Positions 1 to 9,227 of a stretch of DNA of 64,000 nucleotides are shown here, piece by piece. Position 1 is the first letter of the stretch. Each line of letters starts with the position of its first letter. The translations under genes and the position numbers were made by a program. The stretch is from Rhodoblastus sp963704565. GTDB taxonomy: Bacteria > Pseudomonadota > Alphaproteobacteria > Rhizobiales > Beijerinckiaceae. The stretch covers positions 434,001-498,000 of the forward strand of contig OY969917.1 of NCBI GenBank assembly GCA_963704565.1. The letters run 5' to 3'. Below the pieces are notes generated by a model that saw nothing but the letters and a program-made list of their open reading frames with translations, searched no databases and was not told where the DNA came from.

Positions 1-81
1 GAAGGTCTTGAGAAGGCGCCCGAGGCGATCAACATGCTGTTTGCCGGGGCCAACCAAGGCAAGCTCCTGTTGAAGATCTGA
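1..81 (+). CDS. C-terminus of an MDR-family NADP-dependent oxidoreductase (partial)
   Basis: An open frame enters from the left edge and stops at 79-81, giving 26 residues. The tail contains EGLEKAPEAINMLF and ends GKLLLKI. This resembles the C-terminus of zinc-independent medium-chain reductases of the CurA/prostaglandin-reductase type, which commonly end in a similar 'glen-apeal...gkn-gk-lvkv' pattern. Only the tail is visible, so substrate and cofactor cannot be judged. The family call rests on this short match. Confidence 0.5.
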   Translation, partial: EGLEKAPEAINMLFAGANQGKLLLKI

Positions 82-203
82 TCCGCCTGATACGACAAAC
101 GGTTGCCGGCGTTCCCTGGCCCACATTTCTCACACGGGGCCGACCCTTCGGCCCAAGACCGGCTCCCGCCGACAGAAGTCCCGCAACCTCGCGCCACGGT
201 TCG

Positions 204-614
204 TCAGCTGGGCGTTTCCGGCGCGAACAGACGGCGGAACGGAATAGCGATCAGATCACCGAGGACGTATGTGAAGAAAATCGCTGCGAATAGATATGCG
301 TAGGCGTTCGCCTGCCGGGCGATGGCGAGGGGCAGGAAAACCGTCGCAATCCACACGACCTTGTAGATCATCTGCAGCGCCAGGATCGGGGCGAACCGCA
401 CAGGGGCCCGCAGTCCGAGGAGGGCAAGGAGGCCGAAGGCGACATATGCGCTGGCGACGAGGCCGAATATCGCCGCATCCTGGTGGGGCATGCGCAGTAT
501 CGCCGCAATCCGCGCTGGCGCGAGAATCATCGCGACGCCAAGCGCGCCAGCTCCGGCCGCCGTGCATAAATACATGGCCTTCAGCCAACGGCGTCGAATG
601 ACCGGTTCTTTCAC
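204..614 (-). CDS. small integral membrane protein of unknown function
   Basis: Predicted protein of 136 aa. The start is a GTG at 612-614, chosen because the strand reads AAGGAGG (620-626) five bases upstream; the upstream ATG has no such site. The sequence shows three to four hydrophobic segments (around AAGAGALGVAMILAPARIAAIL, DAAIFGLVASAYVAFGLLALLGL, FAPILALQMIYKVVWIATVFLPL and the C-terminal AYLFAAIFFTYVLGDLIAIPF), so it is most probably an inner-membrane protein. I do not recognise a named family. It is a single gene facing away from the left-edge reductase. Confidence 0.6.
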   Translation of the reverse strand: MKEPVIRRRWLKAMYLCTAAGAGALGVAMILAPARIAAILRMPHQDAAIFGLVASAYVAFGLLALLGLRAPVRFAPILALQMIYKVVWIATVFLPLAIARQANAYAYLFAAIFFTYVLGDLIAIPFRRLFAPETPS

Positions 615-1002
615 TCTCCCCTCCTTAGGCCGAGCCGCCCGGACGCCGGGGGCCAATTTGTCTCGGTGGCATTTTCACGTCGACGCCGCGCCGTCCGACG
701 TTGCGCCCGAGGAACGCCGGGTAAGCGAATCGCTCGTGCTTCATGTGATGGCGCGTCGCGCCGAAGGAATGGGTTCATCGAGCCTGCGGCGCATTTCCGC
801 TCAGACCTGCGACGGTCATCGACCAAACTTGCCCCGACGAGTCGGTGGACGGCTTGAAGCGGACGCCTGATCAGGTTGCGAGAACGAAAACTGACGCGCC
901 TGATTTTCGCGCCAGCGAAGCGATTGATTCCACCGTTCAGGAACAGGTCAGCGAAATTCCTGAATTCCGTGCTCGTTTTGCATGGATCGACATCAACAGC
1001 CT
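615..1002. other. intergenic, nothing convincing
   Basis: About 390 bases between two minus-strand genes. Short open frames exist on both strands, but none has a ribosome-binding site or recognisable protein. Confidence 0.4.
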
Positions 1003-1818
1003 TTACGAAACATTGGGCGCTCGCGGATCAGGCGTTCCCGCGATTGTTTTCGCGAAAGCGAGAATGGCGTTGGCGACGTCCCGCCATTTCGGCTCCAGCA
1101 TCATATCGTGCGCCGTGGCGGGAAAAATTTGCGCGGTCGTTCCATAGGCGCGCGCGGTCGCTTGGACCTCTGAGGGAAGGATTGTGGCGTCCGCGCCGCC
1201 GCCCAGCACCAGCATCGGCGACTTCACCCGCGTCGGCCTGGGCCGGCCTATGCACGCACTGAGAAAGGCGAGAAAGGATTCATTTTGGAGCTGTCGCCAG
1301 TAGGTCTCGACCAATGCGTCGCTCATTCCCGCCGAAAATAGAACCTCGCGCGCCAGTTCGGGCGTAGCCACAAAATGGTAGGGATCTTGCGTGAGTTGCG
1401 TCTTCGAGAAGATCCATGGATGGCGCCGCGCCGCCCGCAGCAGGCCGGGCAAAAACCCCGTCGGCGGAACCGCAGCCACCAGAACGCCGGCTGGCGCCGC
1501 ACGGGTTTCCAGATAGGTTTGAACGACGAAGCCGCCCATCGAATGGCCGATGACGATAGGGGGGCGCGCCATTCGCCCTGCGACAGCTGCGACATCCTCG
1601 ACATAACTGGCGATTCCCGTCCAGCGCAATTTGTCGTGGCCTTCGCTCTGGCCGTGCCCACGCAAGCTGAGCGCATGCGCTTCGAAACCATTGGCGGCGC
1701 AGAAATCAAGGAAATGGACATCCCAGCACCAGGCGCCATGCCAGGCCCCATGGACGAACAGCAATGGCGGCGCCGGGCTTTCGCGCGCGGGATATTTCGA
1801 AATGAGTTCAAGCTTCAA
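1003..1818 (-). CDS. alpha/beta-fold hydrolase
   Basis: A 271-aa serine hydrolase if the TTG at 1816-1818 is the start. This start is preferred because AAGGAG lies six bases upstream and the protein then begins MKLELISKYPARE; longer frames exist upstream. The fold signature is clear: the oxyanion-loop motif FVHGAWHGAW, the nucleophile elbow GHSMGG, an acid in GGGADATI and the catalytic histidine in ATAHDMM. Family members are lysophospholipase- or esterase-like, and the substrate cannot be told. The gene stands alone with a membrane-protein gene downstream of its 5' end. Confidence 0.85.
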   Translation of the reverse strand: MKLELISKYPARESPAPPLLFVHGAWHGAWCWDVHFLDFCAANGFEAHALSLRGHGQSEGHDKLRWTGIASYVEDVAAVAGRMARPPIVIGHSMGGFVVQTYLETRAAPAGVLVAAVPPTGFLPGLLRAARRHPWIFSKTQLTQDPYHFVATPELAREVLFSAGMSDALVETYWRQLQNESFLAFLSACIGRPRPTRVKSPMLVLGGGADATILPSEVQATARAYGTTAQIFPATAHDMMLEPKWRDVANAILAFAKTIAGTPDPRAPNVS

Positions 1819-1975
1819 CGGACGCTCCTTGGAATAGGACTCCAATCTCATCACCATAACTTGACGGCGGCCCCGAAGCAAAAGGCAGCGAGACATTTTG
1901 AGAGAATTTGCGATGCTTCGGACACCCGACGGGATGAAGCCGCCGTTCATGGCCTCGCAGACGAAGGCCCCATGA

Positions 1976-2359
1976 TCAGGAATTATGCGATCGCGCCATC
2001 AGGAAATAGGCAGCCCCGACCGCCCCGAAGAGATAAGCGAGCGCGATTGGCCACGCCAAGGCGTTGAGGACGCCGGACAGAATACCGAAGACCGTCACTA
2101 CAACACCGGCGGTAAAGCCGATGACGCCGGCGATCAGAATCCCTCGCAGCGCCACCGTGTCATGGAGATCTTTGCTGAACCAGCCAATTAGCGCCCACGC
2201 CAGCAAGGCCCCACCGAAGAAACGGCCCACCAGCGCCATGTCTGGCGACGAATCTCTGTAACCAAGGATCGAACCGAGCTGCAATGGATCCAGCAGGAAG
2301 CCGACGCCGAAGGCGATGCCGATAACAGAGATGATCGTGAAATAGGTCTTGATGGTCAT
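1976..2359 (-). CDS. four-helix membrane protein, unknown function
   Basis: Predicted 127-aa protein starting at the ATG 2357-2359, with GGGAGG seven to eight bases upstream (an upstream ATG gives a basic, non-hydrophobic extension and is less likely). Hydrophobic segments: residues 5-20 (FTIISVIGIAFGVGFLL), 42-60, 72-92 (ILIAGVIGFTAGVVVTVFGI) and 98-120. A polar loop YRDSSPD separates the first two. The pattern resembles the small DoxX-like or DUF4345-type proteins, but no defining motif is visible. Confidence 0.6.
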   Translation of the reverse strand: MTIKTYFTIISVIGIAFGVGFLLDPLQLGSILGYRDSSPDMALVGRFFGGALLAWALIGWFSKDLHDTVALRGILIAGVIGFTAGVVVTVFGILSGVLNALAWPIALAYLFGAVGAAYFLMARSHNS

Positions 2360-2877
2360 AACAATGCCCTCCCGCGCATCTCTCCAGAAACGAAAACCCA
2401 CCGGGGAGCGCATGCGCAAACTGAAAAACATTTATAGACCATTCCTCGGCAACTTGCCTTTAACCATGTCAATTTTCGCCCATGCCAACGCTCAAATCAC
2501 ATCCTTGCGCCCTCAACTTCGTCAAATACGGATAGTCCGCAATCTGATGACGGTACGAGGTCCATTTATGCAACCAACTGAATTCACGCTGAAGTTCGCA
2601 ACTTTTGGACAAACTGTCGTAGACGGGGAAAGCGTATGGCGCCGCATGTCGATGGTAACCGGAACCGGCGGCAAGACTTGTTAATTTTTGCCCTTGCCCC
2701 CAGTCGCGGGTCTCAAATCGAATGTCCGCAAAGCGCCGATCACGCTGGTGGATGAATTTGACGCCGAATTTTCACTCCTGGCGTCAAGCCGTCCTTGCCG
2801 CTGACGCCCGGGGTGGCGTCGGCTATCCGCCAGTTCCTGCCGCCACGCGACGGCGCCAAGGGCGTCGTTTGGGCCAA
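2360..2877. other. intergenic, no supported gene
   Basis: About 520 bases between a minus-strand membrane protein and a minus-strand hypothetical. Open frames on the plus strand (for example 2349-2684 and 2722-3111) are basic, lack ribosome-binding sites and resemble no family. The stretch 2650-2880 looks like decayed coding DNA, but I could not identify a parent. Confidence 0.35.
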
Positions 2878-3162
2878 TTAGGCCGTCGAAAGCCCCTCGG
2901 TCCAGACCGGCGTCACATTCAGCAGCGAGGTGAGGCTTTTCGGCAGCTCCAGATATCGAAACCTCGAAAGGTCGAAGCAGTTCAACTCGTCATGTTCGAC
3001 CAGGAAGACTCCGACCCCGGTCTCTCCAGTGTTCCACTGGACGCCAAAGCCGATTTTCGCGACCGTATAGACGGCGCCCTTATCGATATGCGCGTTGGGG
3101 CCGACGCCTGAGGCGTTGACGCAGACAATCTTCGTGCCAGATGTCGTGTGCGGCGAGATCAT
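2878..3162 (-). CDS. conserved hypothetical small protein
   Basis: A 94-aa predicted protein with GGTGGGAG a few bases before the ATG. It contains KIVCVNASGVG, then HIDKGAVYTVAKI and a short C-terminal hydrophobic stretch. This is reminiscent of small alphaproteobacterial and phage hypothetical proteins that begin 'KVVCVDDSG...L..G..YTV'. No catalytic motif is visible. It may be a relic of a mobile element. Confidence 0.5.
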   Translation of the reverse strand: MISPHTTSGTKIVCVNASGVGPNAHIDKGAVYTVAKIGFGVQWNTGETGVGVFLVEHDELNCFDLSRFRYLELPKSLTSLLNVTPVWTEGLSTA

Positions 3163-3493
3163 AGACTTCTCCCACCTTTCGATAACAAGTATCCGCTGTC
3201 CGGCTGTCGGCGATCGACCTCCGTGGCGGCGCGACCTCAGGCGCTGTTCTCTCCCGTCTGGCTTTTTGTTCCCCGCAGGGTGATATGATTACACGCAAGA
3301 GGTTAACGCATATTTGGAAAAACGCAAAATCGAAGGTTTTGTTTCAGTGGCGCCGCCGAAAATGGAGGCGCCGCGCGCCAAAAAGAACGGCAGTTCGCCT
3401 CTGACGGATGGCGAATGGCGCCGCTTTTTCGGCAAGCGTATAAAGGCCGACGAAACGCGCCCCGCGCGGAAAAACTCGACGCTGGAAGCCCGC

Positions 3494-5653
3494 ATGAGCC
3501 GCATTCCCGATTTCTCGACCCTTGCCTTGCCGAAGGACCAGAGCGCCGCCGCGCCGGACTTTGCCAGCGAGCGCTGGCTGACGCCGGAAGACATCGCGGT
3601 CAGGAGCGTCTATGGGCCGGAGGATGTCGAAGGCCTGCCGGCGGTGGATTCCTTCCCCGGCGTCGCGCCCTTCCTGCGCGGGCCTTACCCGACCATGTAT
3701 GTCAACCAGCCCTGGACGGTGCGGCAATATGCCGGCTTCTCCACGGCGGAAGATTCCAACGCCTTTTACCGCCGCAATCTGGCGGCGGGCCAGAAGGGCC
3801 TGTCGGTCGCCTTCGATCTCGCCACCCATCGCGGCTATGATTCCGACCATCCGCGCGTCGGCGGCGATGTCGGCATGGCGGGCGTGGCGATCAATTCCAT
3901 CTATGACATGCGGACTTTGTTTTCCGGCATTCCGCTCGACCAGATGTCGGTGTCGATGACCATGAACGGCGCGGTTCTGCCGGTGCTCGCGCTTTATATC
4001 GTGACGGCGGAAGAGCAGGGCGTGCCGCCCGAAAAGCTGTCCGGCACGATTCAGAACGATATTCTGAAAGAATTCATGGTGCGGAACACTTACATCTATC
4101 CGCCCAGACATTCGATGCGGATCATTTCCGACATTTTCGCCTTCACCTCGCAGCATATGCCGAAATTCAACTCGATCTCGATTTCCGGCTATCACATGCA
4201 GGAAGCGGGCGCGACCCAGGATCTCGAACTGGCCTATACGCTGGCCGACGGCGTCGAATATTTGCGCGCCGGCATCGGGGCCGGGCTGACGGTGGACCAG
4301 TTCGCGCCGCGCCTGTCCTTCTTCTGGGCGATCGGCATGAATTTCTTCATGGAGGTGGCCAAGCTGCGCGCGGCGCGTCTGCTGTGGGCCAATCTTGTCA
4401 AGCAGTTCAATCCGAAATCGGAAAAGAGCCTGCCCTTGCGCACCCATTGCCAGACCTCCGGCTGGTCGCTGACCGCGCAGGATGCGTTCAACAATGTGAT
4501 CCGCACCCAGATCGAGGCGATGGCGGCGACGCAAGGCCACACCCAGTCGCTGCACACCAATGCGCTCGACGAGGCTTTGGCCCTGCCGACCGATTTTTCG
4601 GCGCGCATCGCCCGCAACACCCAGTTGTTCCTGCAACAGGAATCCGGCACGACCCGGATCATCGACCCGTGGGGCGGCTCCTATTATGTCGAACGGCTCA
4701 CCGCCGAACTGACGCAAAAGGCCTGGGCCCATATTCAGGAGGTCGAGGCGCTCGGCGGCATGGCCAAGGCGATCGACGCGGGAATTCCCAAGCTGCGCAT
4801 CGAGGAGGCGGCGGCCAAGACCCAGGCGCGCATCGATGCTGGCAAGCAGGCGGTGATCGGCGTCAACAAGTTTCGGCCGGAGAACGAGAGGCCGATCGAT
4901 GTGCTGAAAGTGGAGAATGCGGCGGTCCGCGCCCAGCAGATCGACAAGCTGAAGCGCCTGCGCGCCGAGCGCGACGAGGCCGAGACTCAAGCAGCCCTCG
5001 ACGCCTTGACCGAAGGCGCGAAGAATGGCGCCAATCTGCTCGCGCTGTCGATCGAGGCGGCGCGGAAAAAAGCGACGGTCGGCGAAATTTCCTTTGCGCT
5101 GGAAAAGGTTTTCGGGCGTCATCGCGCCGAGATCAAGAGCATTTCCGGGGTCTACAAGCGGGAGGCCGGCGTGAATTCCACCGCCATCGCTTCAGTGCAG
5201 CGTCAGGTCGAGACCTTTATCGAGAACGACGGCCGGCGACCGCGCATCCTGGTCGCCAAAGTGGGGCAGGATGGCCACGATCGCGGCCAGAAAGTCATCG
5301 CCTCGGCCTTCGCCGATCTCGGCTTCGACGTGGACATCGGCCCGCTGTTCGCCACGCCGCAAGAGGCGGCGCGGCAGGCGGTGGAAAACGACGTCCATAT
5401 TGTCGGCATTTCGTCGCTGGCGGCGGGCCATCTGACGCTGGTGCCCGAATTGCGCGCGGCCCTGGAAAAGGAAGGCCGGCCGGACATCATGATCGTGGTC
5501 GGCGGCGTCATCCCGCCGCAGGATTTCGATGCGCTCCGTCAGGCGGGCGCCTCGGCGATTTTCCCGCCTGGCACGGTGATCGCGGAAGCGGCGGGCAAGC
5601 TGATCGACGAGTTGAACCAGCGCCTCGGCTATTCCAAAGCCGCCGCCGAATGA
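3494..5653 (+). CDS. scpA: methylmalonyl-CoA mutase, single large subunit
   Basis: A 719-aa adenosylcobalamin-dependent mutase that interconverts (R)-methylmalonyl-CoA and succinyl-CoA, the last step of propionyl-CoA and ethylmalonyl-CoA metabolism. The frame is open upstream to 3314, but MSRIPDFSTLALP (ATG 3494, GGAAG before it) matches the family's usual start and length. The N-terminal TIM barrel carries the substrate motifs GPYPTMYVNQPWTVRQYAGF and SVAFDLATHRGYDSD. The C-terminal B12-binding domain has GQDGHDRG, whose His595 is the lower cobalt ligand. It overlaps the next gene by four bases (ATGA), so the acetyltransferase is probably co-translated. No MeaB-type chaperone gene is adjacent. 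Confidence 0.95.
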   Translation: MSRIPDFSTLALPKDQSAAAPDFASERWLTPEDIAVRSVYGPEDVEGLPAVDSFPGVAPFLRGPYPTMYVNQPWTVRQYAGFSTAEDSNAFYRRNLAAGQKGLSVAFDLATHRGYDSDHPRVGGDVGMAGVAINSIYDMRTLFSGIPLDQMSVSMTMNGAVLPVLALYIVTAEEQGVPPEKLSGTIQNDILKEFMVRNTYIYPPRHSMRIISDIFAFTSQHMPKFNSISISGYHMQEAGATQDLELAYTLADGVEYLRAGIGAGLTVDQFAPRLSFFWAIGMNFFMEVAKLRAARLLWANLVKQFNPKSEKSLPLRTHCQTSGWSLTAQDAFNNVIRTQIEAMAATQGHTQSLHTNALDEALALPTDFSARIARNTQLFLQQESGTTRIIDPWGGSYYVERLTAELTQKAWAHIQEVEALGGMAKAIDAGIPKLRIEEAAAKTQARIDAGKQAVIGVNKFRPENERPIDVLKVENAAVRAQQIDKLKRLRAERDEAETQAALDALTEGAKNGANLLALSIEAARKKATVGEISFALEKVFGRHRAEIKSISGVYKREAGVNSTAIASVQRQVETFIENDGRRPRILVAKVGQDGHDRGQKVIASAFADLGFDVDIGPLFATPQEAARQAVENDVHIVGISSLAAGHLTLVPELRAALEKEGRPDIMIVVGGVIPPQDFDALRQAGASAIFPPGTVIAEAAGKLIDELNQRLGYSKAAAE

Positions 5654-6102
5654 GCGCGGCGGGCGAGCGCGGCTTCGTCGTCGCGCCGGCGCATCCGGAG
5701 GACGTCGCGGCGCAGATCGTTCCTCTGAGCGGCCTTGCCGCGTTCAACGAAGCCAGGGCCGGGCCGGACCCGCTGCGGCAGCCGGAAAACCATGTCTGCA
5801 TCGTCGCGCGCGACGCGCAGGGCCGCGTGCGCGGCGGCGCACAGGGCGTGGCGGTCGGCGCCTGGCTGGCGCTCGATCTGGTCTGGGTGGAAGACGATTT
5901 TCGCCGCCAGGGCCTCGGCGCGCGCCTGCTGGACGAGGCCGAGGCCGAAGGGCGCCGGCGCGGCTGCCAATGGGCGATCCTCGCCACTTTCGACTATCAG
6001 GCGCCGAGTTTCTATGCGCGGCGCGGCTATGTCGAATATGCGCAGATGGAGGATTTTCCGATAGGGCATACGCGGTTTCAGTTGCGGAAGGAATTGGGTT
6101 GA
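5650..6102 (+). CDS. GNAT-family N-acetyltransferase
   Basis: A 150-aa protein whose ATG overlaps the methylmalonyl-CoA mutase stop (ATGA), which indicates translational coupling. The acetyl-CoA pyrophosphate loop is visible as RRQGLGARLL in motif A, preceded by the beta strand LALDLVWVEDDF, and the C-terminal motif B is APSFYARRGYVEY. The substrate is unknown. Coupling to a mutase gene does not by itself indicate that it modifies the mutase. Confidence 0.85.
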   Translation: MSAAGERGFVVAPAHPEDVAAQIVPLSGLAAFNEARAGPDPLRQPENHVCIVARDAQGRVRGGAQGVAVGAWLALDLVWVEDDFRRQGLGARLLDEAEAEGRRRGCQWAILATFDYQAPSFYARRGYVEYAQMEDFPIGHTRFQLRKELG

Positions 6103-7009
6103 GACTTATCCAACTCGGATAGGCCTGTGCGACGAGCCGTGTCTCCGTTGAAGAATCCTCGACAATTGTGTAGCTTTCCAAAACTGATGCGAAAACTTGC
6201 TTTGATCGAGTCGCAAAGACGGCTCGGCAAACATGGGCGCTCATCTTAGTGCACGATTTTTTGGCACTCCTTGTCCGGGGTGGAGCGGATTAGCTAATGT
6301 CGACAAGAATTGTGGAAGCGCGTCAGGTTGTCCAACTGTTACTGGATGATCTTGAAGGTTCCGTGTCACCAATCGAAGCGGTTTTGATGAGAGCGAAACG
6401 CTTGGCTCGATTGATGAGAGATACGGATGCTCAAAATTGGCTCGACCTTGAAACGCGGGGGTATCCAGATGACTTCTCGTTCGAGGAACTGGGAACCTGT
6501 CTGAAATATGCTGTCTCCGGGGGGCGCTTAAATGTTTCTACGTCTAAATATTACAAGAAAAGTCTTCCATCCTTGGAAGCGGCTGTAAACTCGGATACGG
6601 CAATTATTACATCTCTTCGGTCTCAAAGTAACATAACGGCACATGTAAAAAATTATACTGAGACTGGAGCGACAGAAAGGGTAATGGCGACTAAATTAGC
6701 TCTTCTACAAGAGCAGAAAAATAATTACGTAGAAAATAAAAGAATTTTAAGTTCTATGAAAGCTGCAATTCATAGCTATGTTACAGACACTTATTTGGCA
6801 ATCGAGCTCGGTGATATTGCGGAGGAAATTTTTGAAAGCGCGCGAAACGAGGTCGACGCATTTGTTAGAGCGCACTGTCCGAAAGCAGCAGAGAAATTGA
6901 TCGCGATAAGTGAGCGAATGGCAGAAAAATCATCCGAGTCCCGTACTGCGGCGCTTACTTCATGCCGAAGGCTGTTAATGACGGTCGCAGACTCGCTTTT
7001 TCCACCTAG

Positions 7010-7019
7010 GGATAACGAG
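7010..7019 (+). repeat. left target-site duplication of the ISAs1-family element
   Basis: GGATAACGAG here is repeated exactly at 8253-8262 on the other side of the insertion. Ten bases is within the range known for ISAs1-family elements. An eleventh base (G) also matches, but it forms part of the inverted repeat if both ends start with C. Confidence 0.9.
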
Positions 7020-8252
7020 CAGGGCTGTTTAGTTTTCTAGACTTTGAGGGCGCTTGGGGATTCCCAGGATCGAAAATGTGTGAATTTATCAGCGACAACC
7101 CGAATCGGAGGTTGTCGGATGGCGGCGTCGCTGTTGGAAATTTTACGCTCGGTTCCAGATCGTCGGCGGCGGGAAGGCCAGCGGTTTGAGTTGGCGACGG
7201 TGCTGCTCTACGCGATCCTGGGCATGGTCGCCGGCGCCAATTCGTATCGGCAATTGCATGAATTCATTCGCGCTCATCGTCAGCGTCTGAATGAAGCTTT
7301 CGGCCTGCATCTGCGCTATGCGCCGTCATATACCGGTCTGCGGTTGATTTTGCAGGGGATCGATCCGACGGCATTGGAAGCGGCGTTTCGCCGCCATGCG
7401 GCCTCGATCGAGGCGCCGCCTTCGGACCCGGCGCCAACGGCGATCGCGGTTGACGGCAAGACGCTACGCGGCAGTTTCGACGCGTTCCACGACCGTAAGG
7501 CGGCGCACATGCTGTCGGCGTTGCGGCAGGTCGATCAAATCGTCCTCGGACACCTGATGGTCGAGGAGAAGAGCAATGAAATACCGGCGGCGCCGGAATT
7601 GATCGAGGCGCTCGGGCTGAAGGGCTGTCTCTTCACGCTTGACGCCGAACATTGCCAAAAAAAGCCTTCGCGCGCGTGATCGCCTCGGGCAATCATCTCC
7701 TGACGCAAGTGAAGGGAACCCAGCCGAGCTTGCGACGCAGGCTCGAACTCGGATCGGCCGGGCGCAAGCCAAGCGGGACCACGACAAGCCGCACTTCAGG
7801 CCGCAATCGCTGGGAAACGCGGGAACTGACAGTGTTCCCCGCCAAGGCGTGGTTCCGCCATACGCCGTGGGAAAAGCTGATCAAGACCGTCCTGCGCCTG
7901 GAGCGCACCGTCTGCAAACGCGACCCAAAGACCGGGCTTTGCCGGCAAACGACCGAGATCGTCTTCTGGGTGTCTTCGCTCTGTGACCAGACGCCAGAAC
8001 AGTGGAACGAATGGATCCGCGGCCACTGGCGGATCGAGAACGCCAGCCATTACGTGCGCGACACCGCTTTCGCAGAAGATGCATCGCGCATTCGCAAGAA
8101 CGCCGACATCGCCGCCCGCCTGCGCTCTTTCGCTTACAACCTGCTCAGGGCTGACGGATGCGAAAACATCAAAAACGCCCGTTGGCGCGCCGCGCTCGAC
8201 CTCAATCTCGTGCTCACCCTGCCGCGATTGTATTGAGAACTGAACAGCCCTG
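7020..8252 (+). mobile_element. ISAs1-family insertion sequence, 1233 bp
   Basis: Bounded by imperfect terminal inverted repeats reading CAGGGCTGTTTAGTTTTC on the left and CAGGGCTGTTCAGTTCTC on the right (inverted), and by 10-bp direct target repeats. It encodes one transposase, which is split between two frames. It interrupts the AbiTii-type gene. Confidence 0.9.
7119..8236 (+). CDS. ISAs1-family transposase, two overlapping frames
   Basis: A DDE transposase. The first frame starts at ATG 7119 after GGAGG and runs to 7679 (MAASLLEILRSVPDRRR, catalytic AVDGKTLRGS, then LDAEHCQKK). The second frame supplies AFARVIASGNHLLTQVKG onward, including HWRIENASHYVRD with the catalytic Glu, and ends at 8236. 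The switch lies at the run of seven A at 7657-7663, where A AAA AAG in zero frame is a classical -1 slippery heptamer. Loss of one A from an original run of eight would look identical. Most ISAs1 transposases are single-frame, so this copy is either recoded, decayed or affected by a sequencing indel. Confidence 0.85.
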
Positions 8253-8262
8253 GGATAACGAG
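8253..8262 (+). repeat. right target-site duplication of the ISAs1-family element
   Basis: Exact copy of the GGATAACGAG at 7010-7019. The host gene's reading frame continues from here (gat aac gag, then tgg). Confidence 0.9.
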
Positions 8263-8563
8263 TGGACTGATAGTAGAGGAAAACGCCGCAAAGTAGGAGC
8301 GGAACAATATAAAAATCGCCTATTGGCGTATTTAGAAGAATCGCTTCGGCGCAGCGGTTCTCAGGAAATCATTGAGTCAGGGATTAAACATCTTGCGTCT
8401 TCGCTTGACGCAATTTATGAAAAGACGTGTAAAGGGGTGCATATCGACGTTTCTGAAGGAGAAGCACGTTTAGCTGTAATACATACGTATTTATTCATTG
8501 GAGAGATCGCAAATTGCGTAAAAAATACCAAAACGGAATAACGGCTAGCGTAAGCGAGAGACC

Positions 8564-8580
8564 CCCCGGCTTTGCCGGGG
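8564..8580. repeat. GC-rich hairpin, copy 1 (CCCCGGC-TTT-GCCGGGG)
   Basis: A perfect 7-bp stem with a TTT loop, 22 bases after the AbiTii-type stop codon. A nearly identical hairpin recurs at 8845-8863. It could be a terminator remnant without a T-run, or the end of an IS200/IS605-like non-autonomous element. Confidence 0.6.
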
Positions 8581-8844
8581 TGGCAGTCGAAGTTTGACTT
8601 ATACGGCAGTCGTCCACAATCAGCCGATGCCAGCGGCGCCGATAAAAACCGATCGTCGACCGAGGACGGTGTCACTGGAGGCGCAAAGGCCGGGCATATT
8701 GGGGCATTGGTCAATGTGCCTTGGGTTGGCGAATAGTGCATATTCAGAACCTTGGTGAATGAAGCTCACCGCACAACTCGAGGTTATTGGCCACCTGCGC
8801 GTCAGCGCTTCCAAGTGCCGCTTTGAGCGGCTCATATCTTAAAG

Positions 8845-8863
8845 CCCCCGGCTTTGCCGGGGG
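8845..8863. repeat. GC-rich hairpin, copy 2 (CCCCCGGC-TTT-GCCGGGGG)
   Basis: A perfect 8-bp stem with the same TTT loop as the hairpin at 8564-8580, followed by the AT-rich sequence ATATTTACATG. Paired hairpins of this form about 280 bases apart resemble palindrome-ended IS200/IS605-derived elements, but no TnpA or TnpB could be read between them. Confidence 0.55.
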
Positions 8864-8924
8864 ATATTTACATGTAGTTCGTCGCTCAACTAAAAAATAT
8901 AATATTAATTATTTATTTCTATAC

Positions 8925-9110
8925 TTAGCCGTCGTTGTGAAAACATGCTCCCCGCATAGGCATTTTTTCGCGCGCGGGTTCAATCTCCAGATCGCGGCAG
9001 GGTGATTCCTGCATTACGGCGATCAGCGCCTCACCGCTGCGCTCCTCCTTTAGGTCGCGATTTTGGCTGTTGGGTTTTTCGCCGGGCCGCGTCTTATCAA
9101 CTTCGTTCAT
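8925..9110 (-). CDS. possible small protein (61 aa)
   Basis: Open frame starting MNEVDKTRPGEKPNSQ and containing GEALIAVMQESPCRDLEIEPAREKMPMR. The middle resembles small alphaproteobacterial proteins with a pattern like 'aLi.amQaSPyrdidlEP.r...PvRdv', some annotated as antitoxin-like. The C-terminal residues deviate from that pattern, there is no clear ribosome-binding site, and no toxin gene is adjacent. It may be a decayed remnant in the same accessory patch as the AbiTii-type gene. Confidence 0.35.
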   Translation of the reverse strand: MNEVDKTRPGEKPNSQNRDLKEERSGEALIAVMQESPCRDLEIEPAREKMPMRGACFHNDG

Positions 9111-9227
9111 ATTGACCAGAATAACACGGGGAGTAAACCGATTGGGGAAATCCGCATTATGCAATGCGATAAAAAATTTGGGGCCGCCCAAGCCAAAAAA
9201 ACCTCAGACGGCCCGGTGTCAAAAAAC

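Larger units (their letters stand above)
6297..8541 (+). pseudogene. AbiTii-type abortive-infection gene, split by an ISAs1-family insertion
   Basis: The 5' part (6297-7019, 241 codons) begins MSTRIVEARQVVQLLLDDLE and contains DTDAQNWLDLETRGYP, the signature of the AbiTii N-terminal domain found in phage-defence proteins. The frame is broken at 7019 by the insertion sequence and adds only six foreign residues before a stop. The 3' part resumes exactly in frame after the right target duplication (8263-8541, WTDSRGKRRKVG... to NTKTE). Removing 1243 bases (IS plus one 10-bp duplication) rebuilds one 333-codon gene. Base composition is markedly more AT-rich than its neighbours, which suggests horizontal acquisition. 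Function as a defence gene is inferred from the domain only. Confidence 0.8.
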
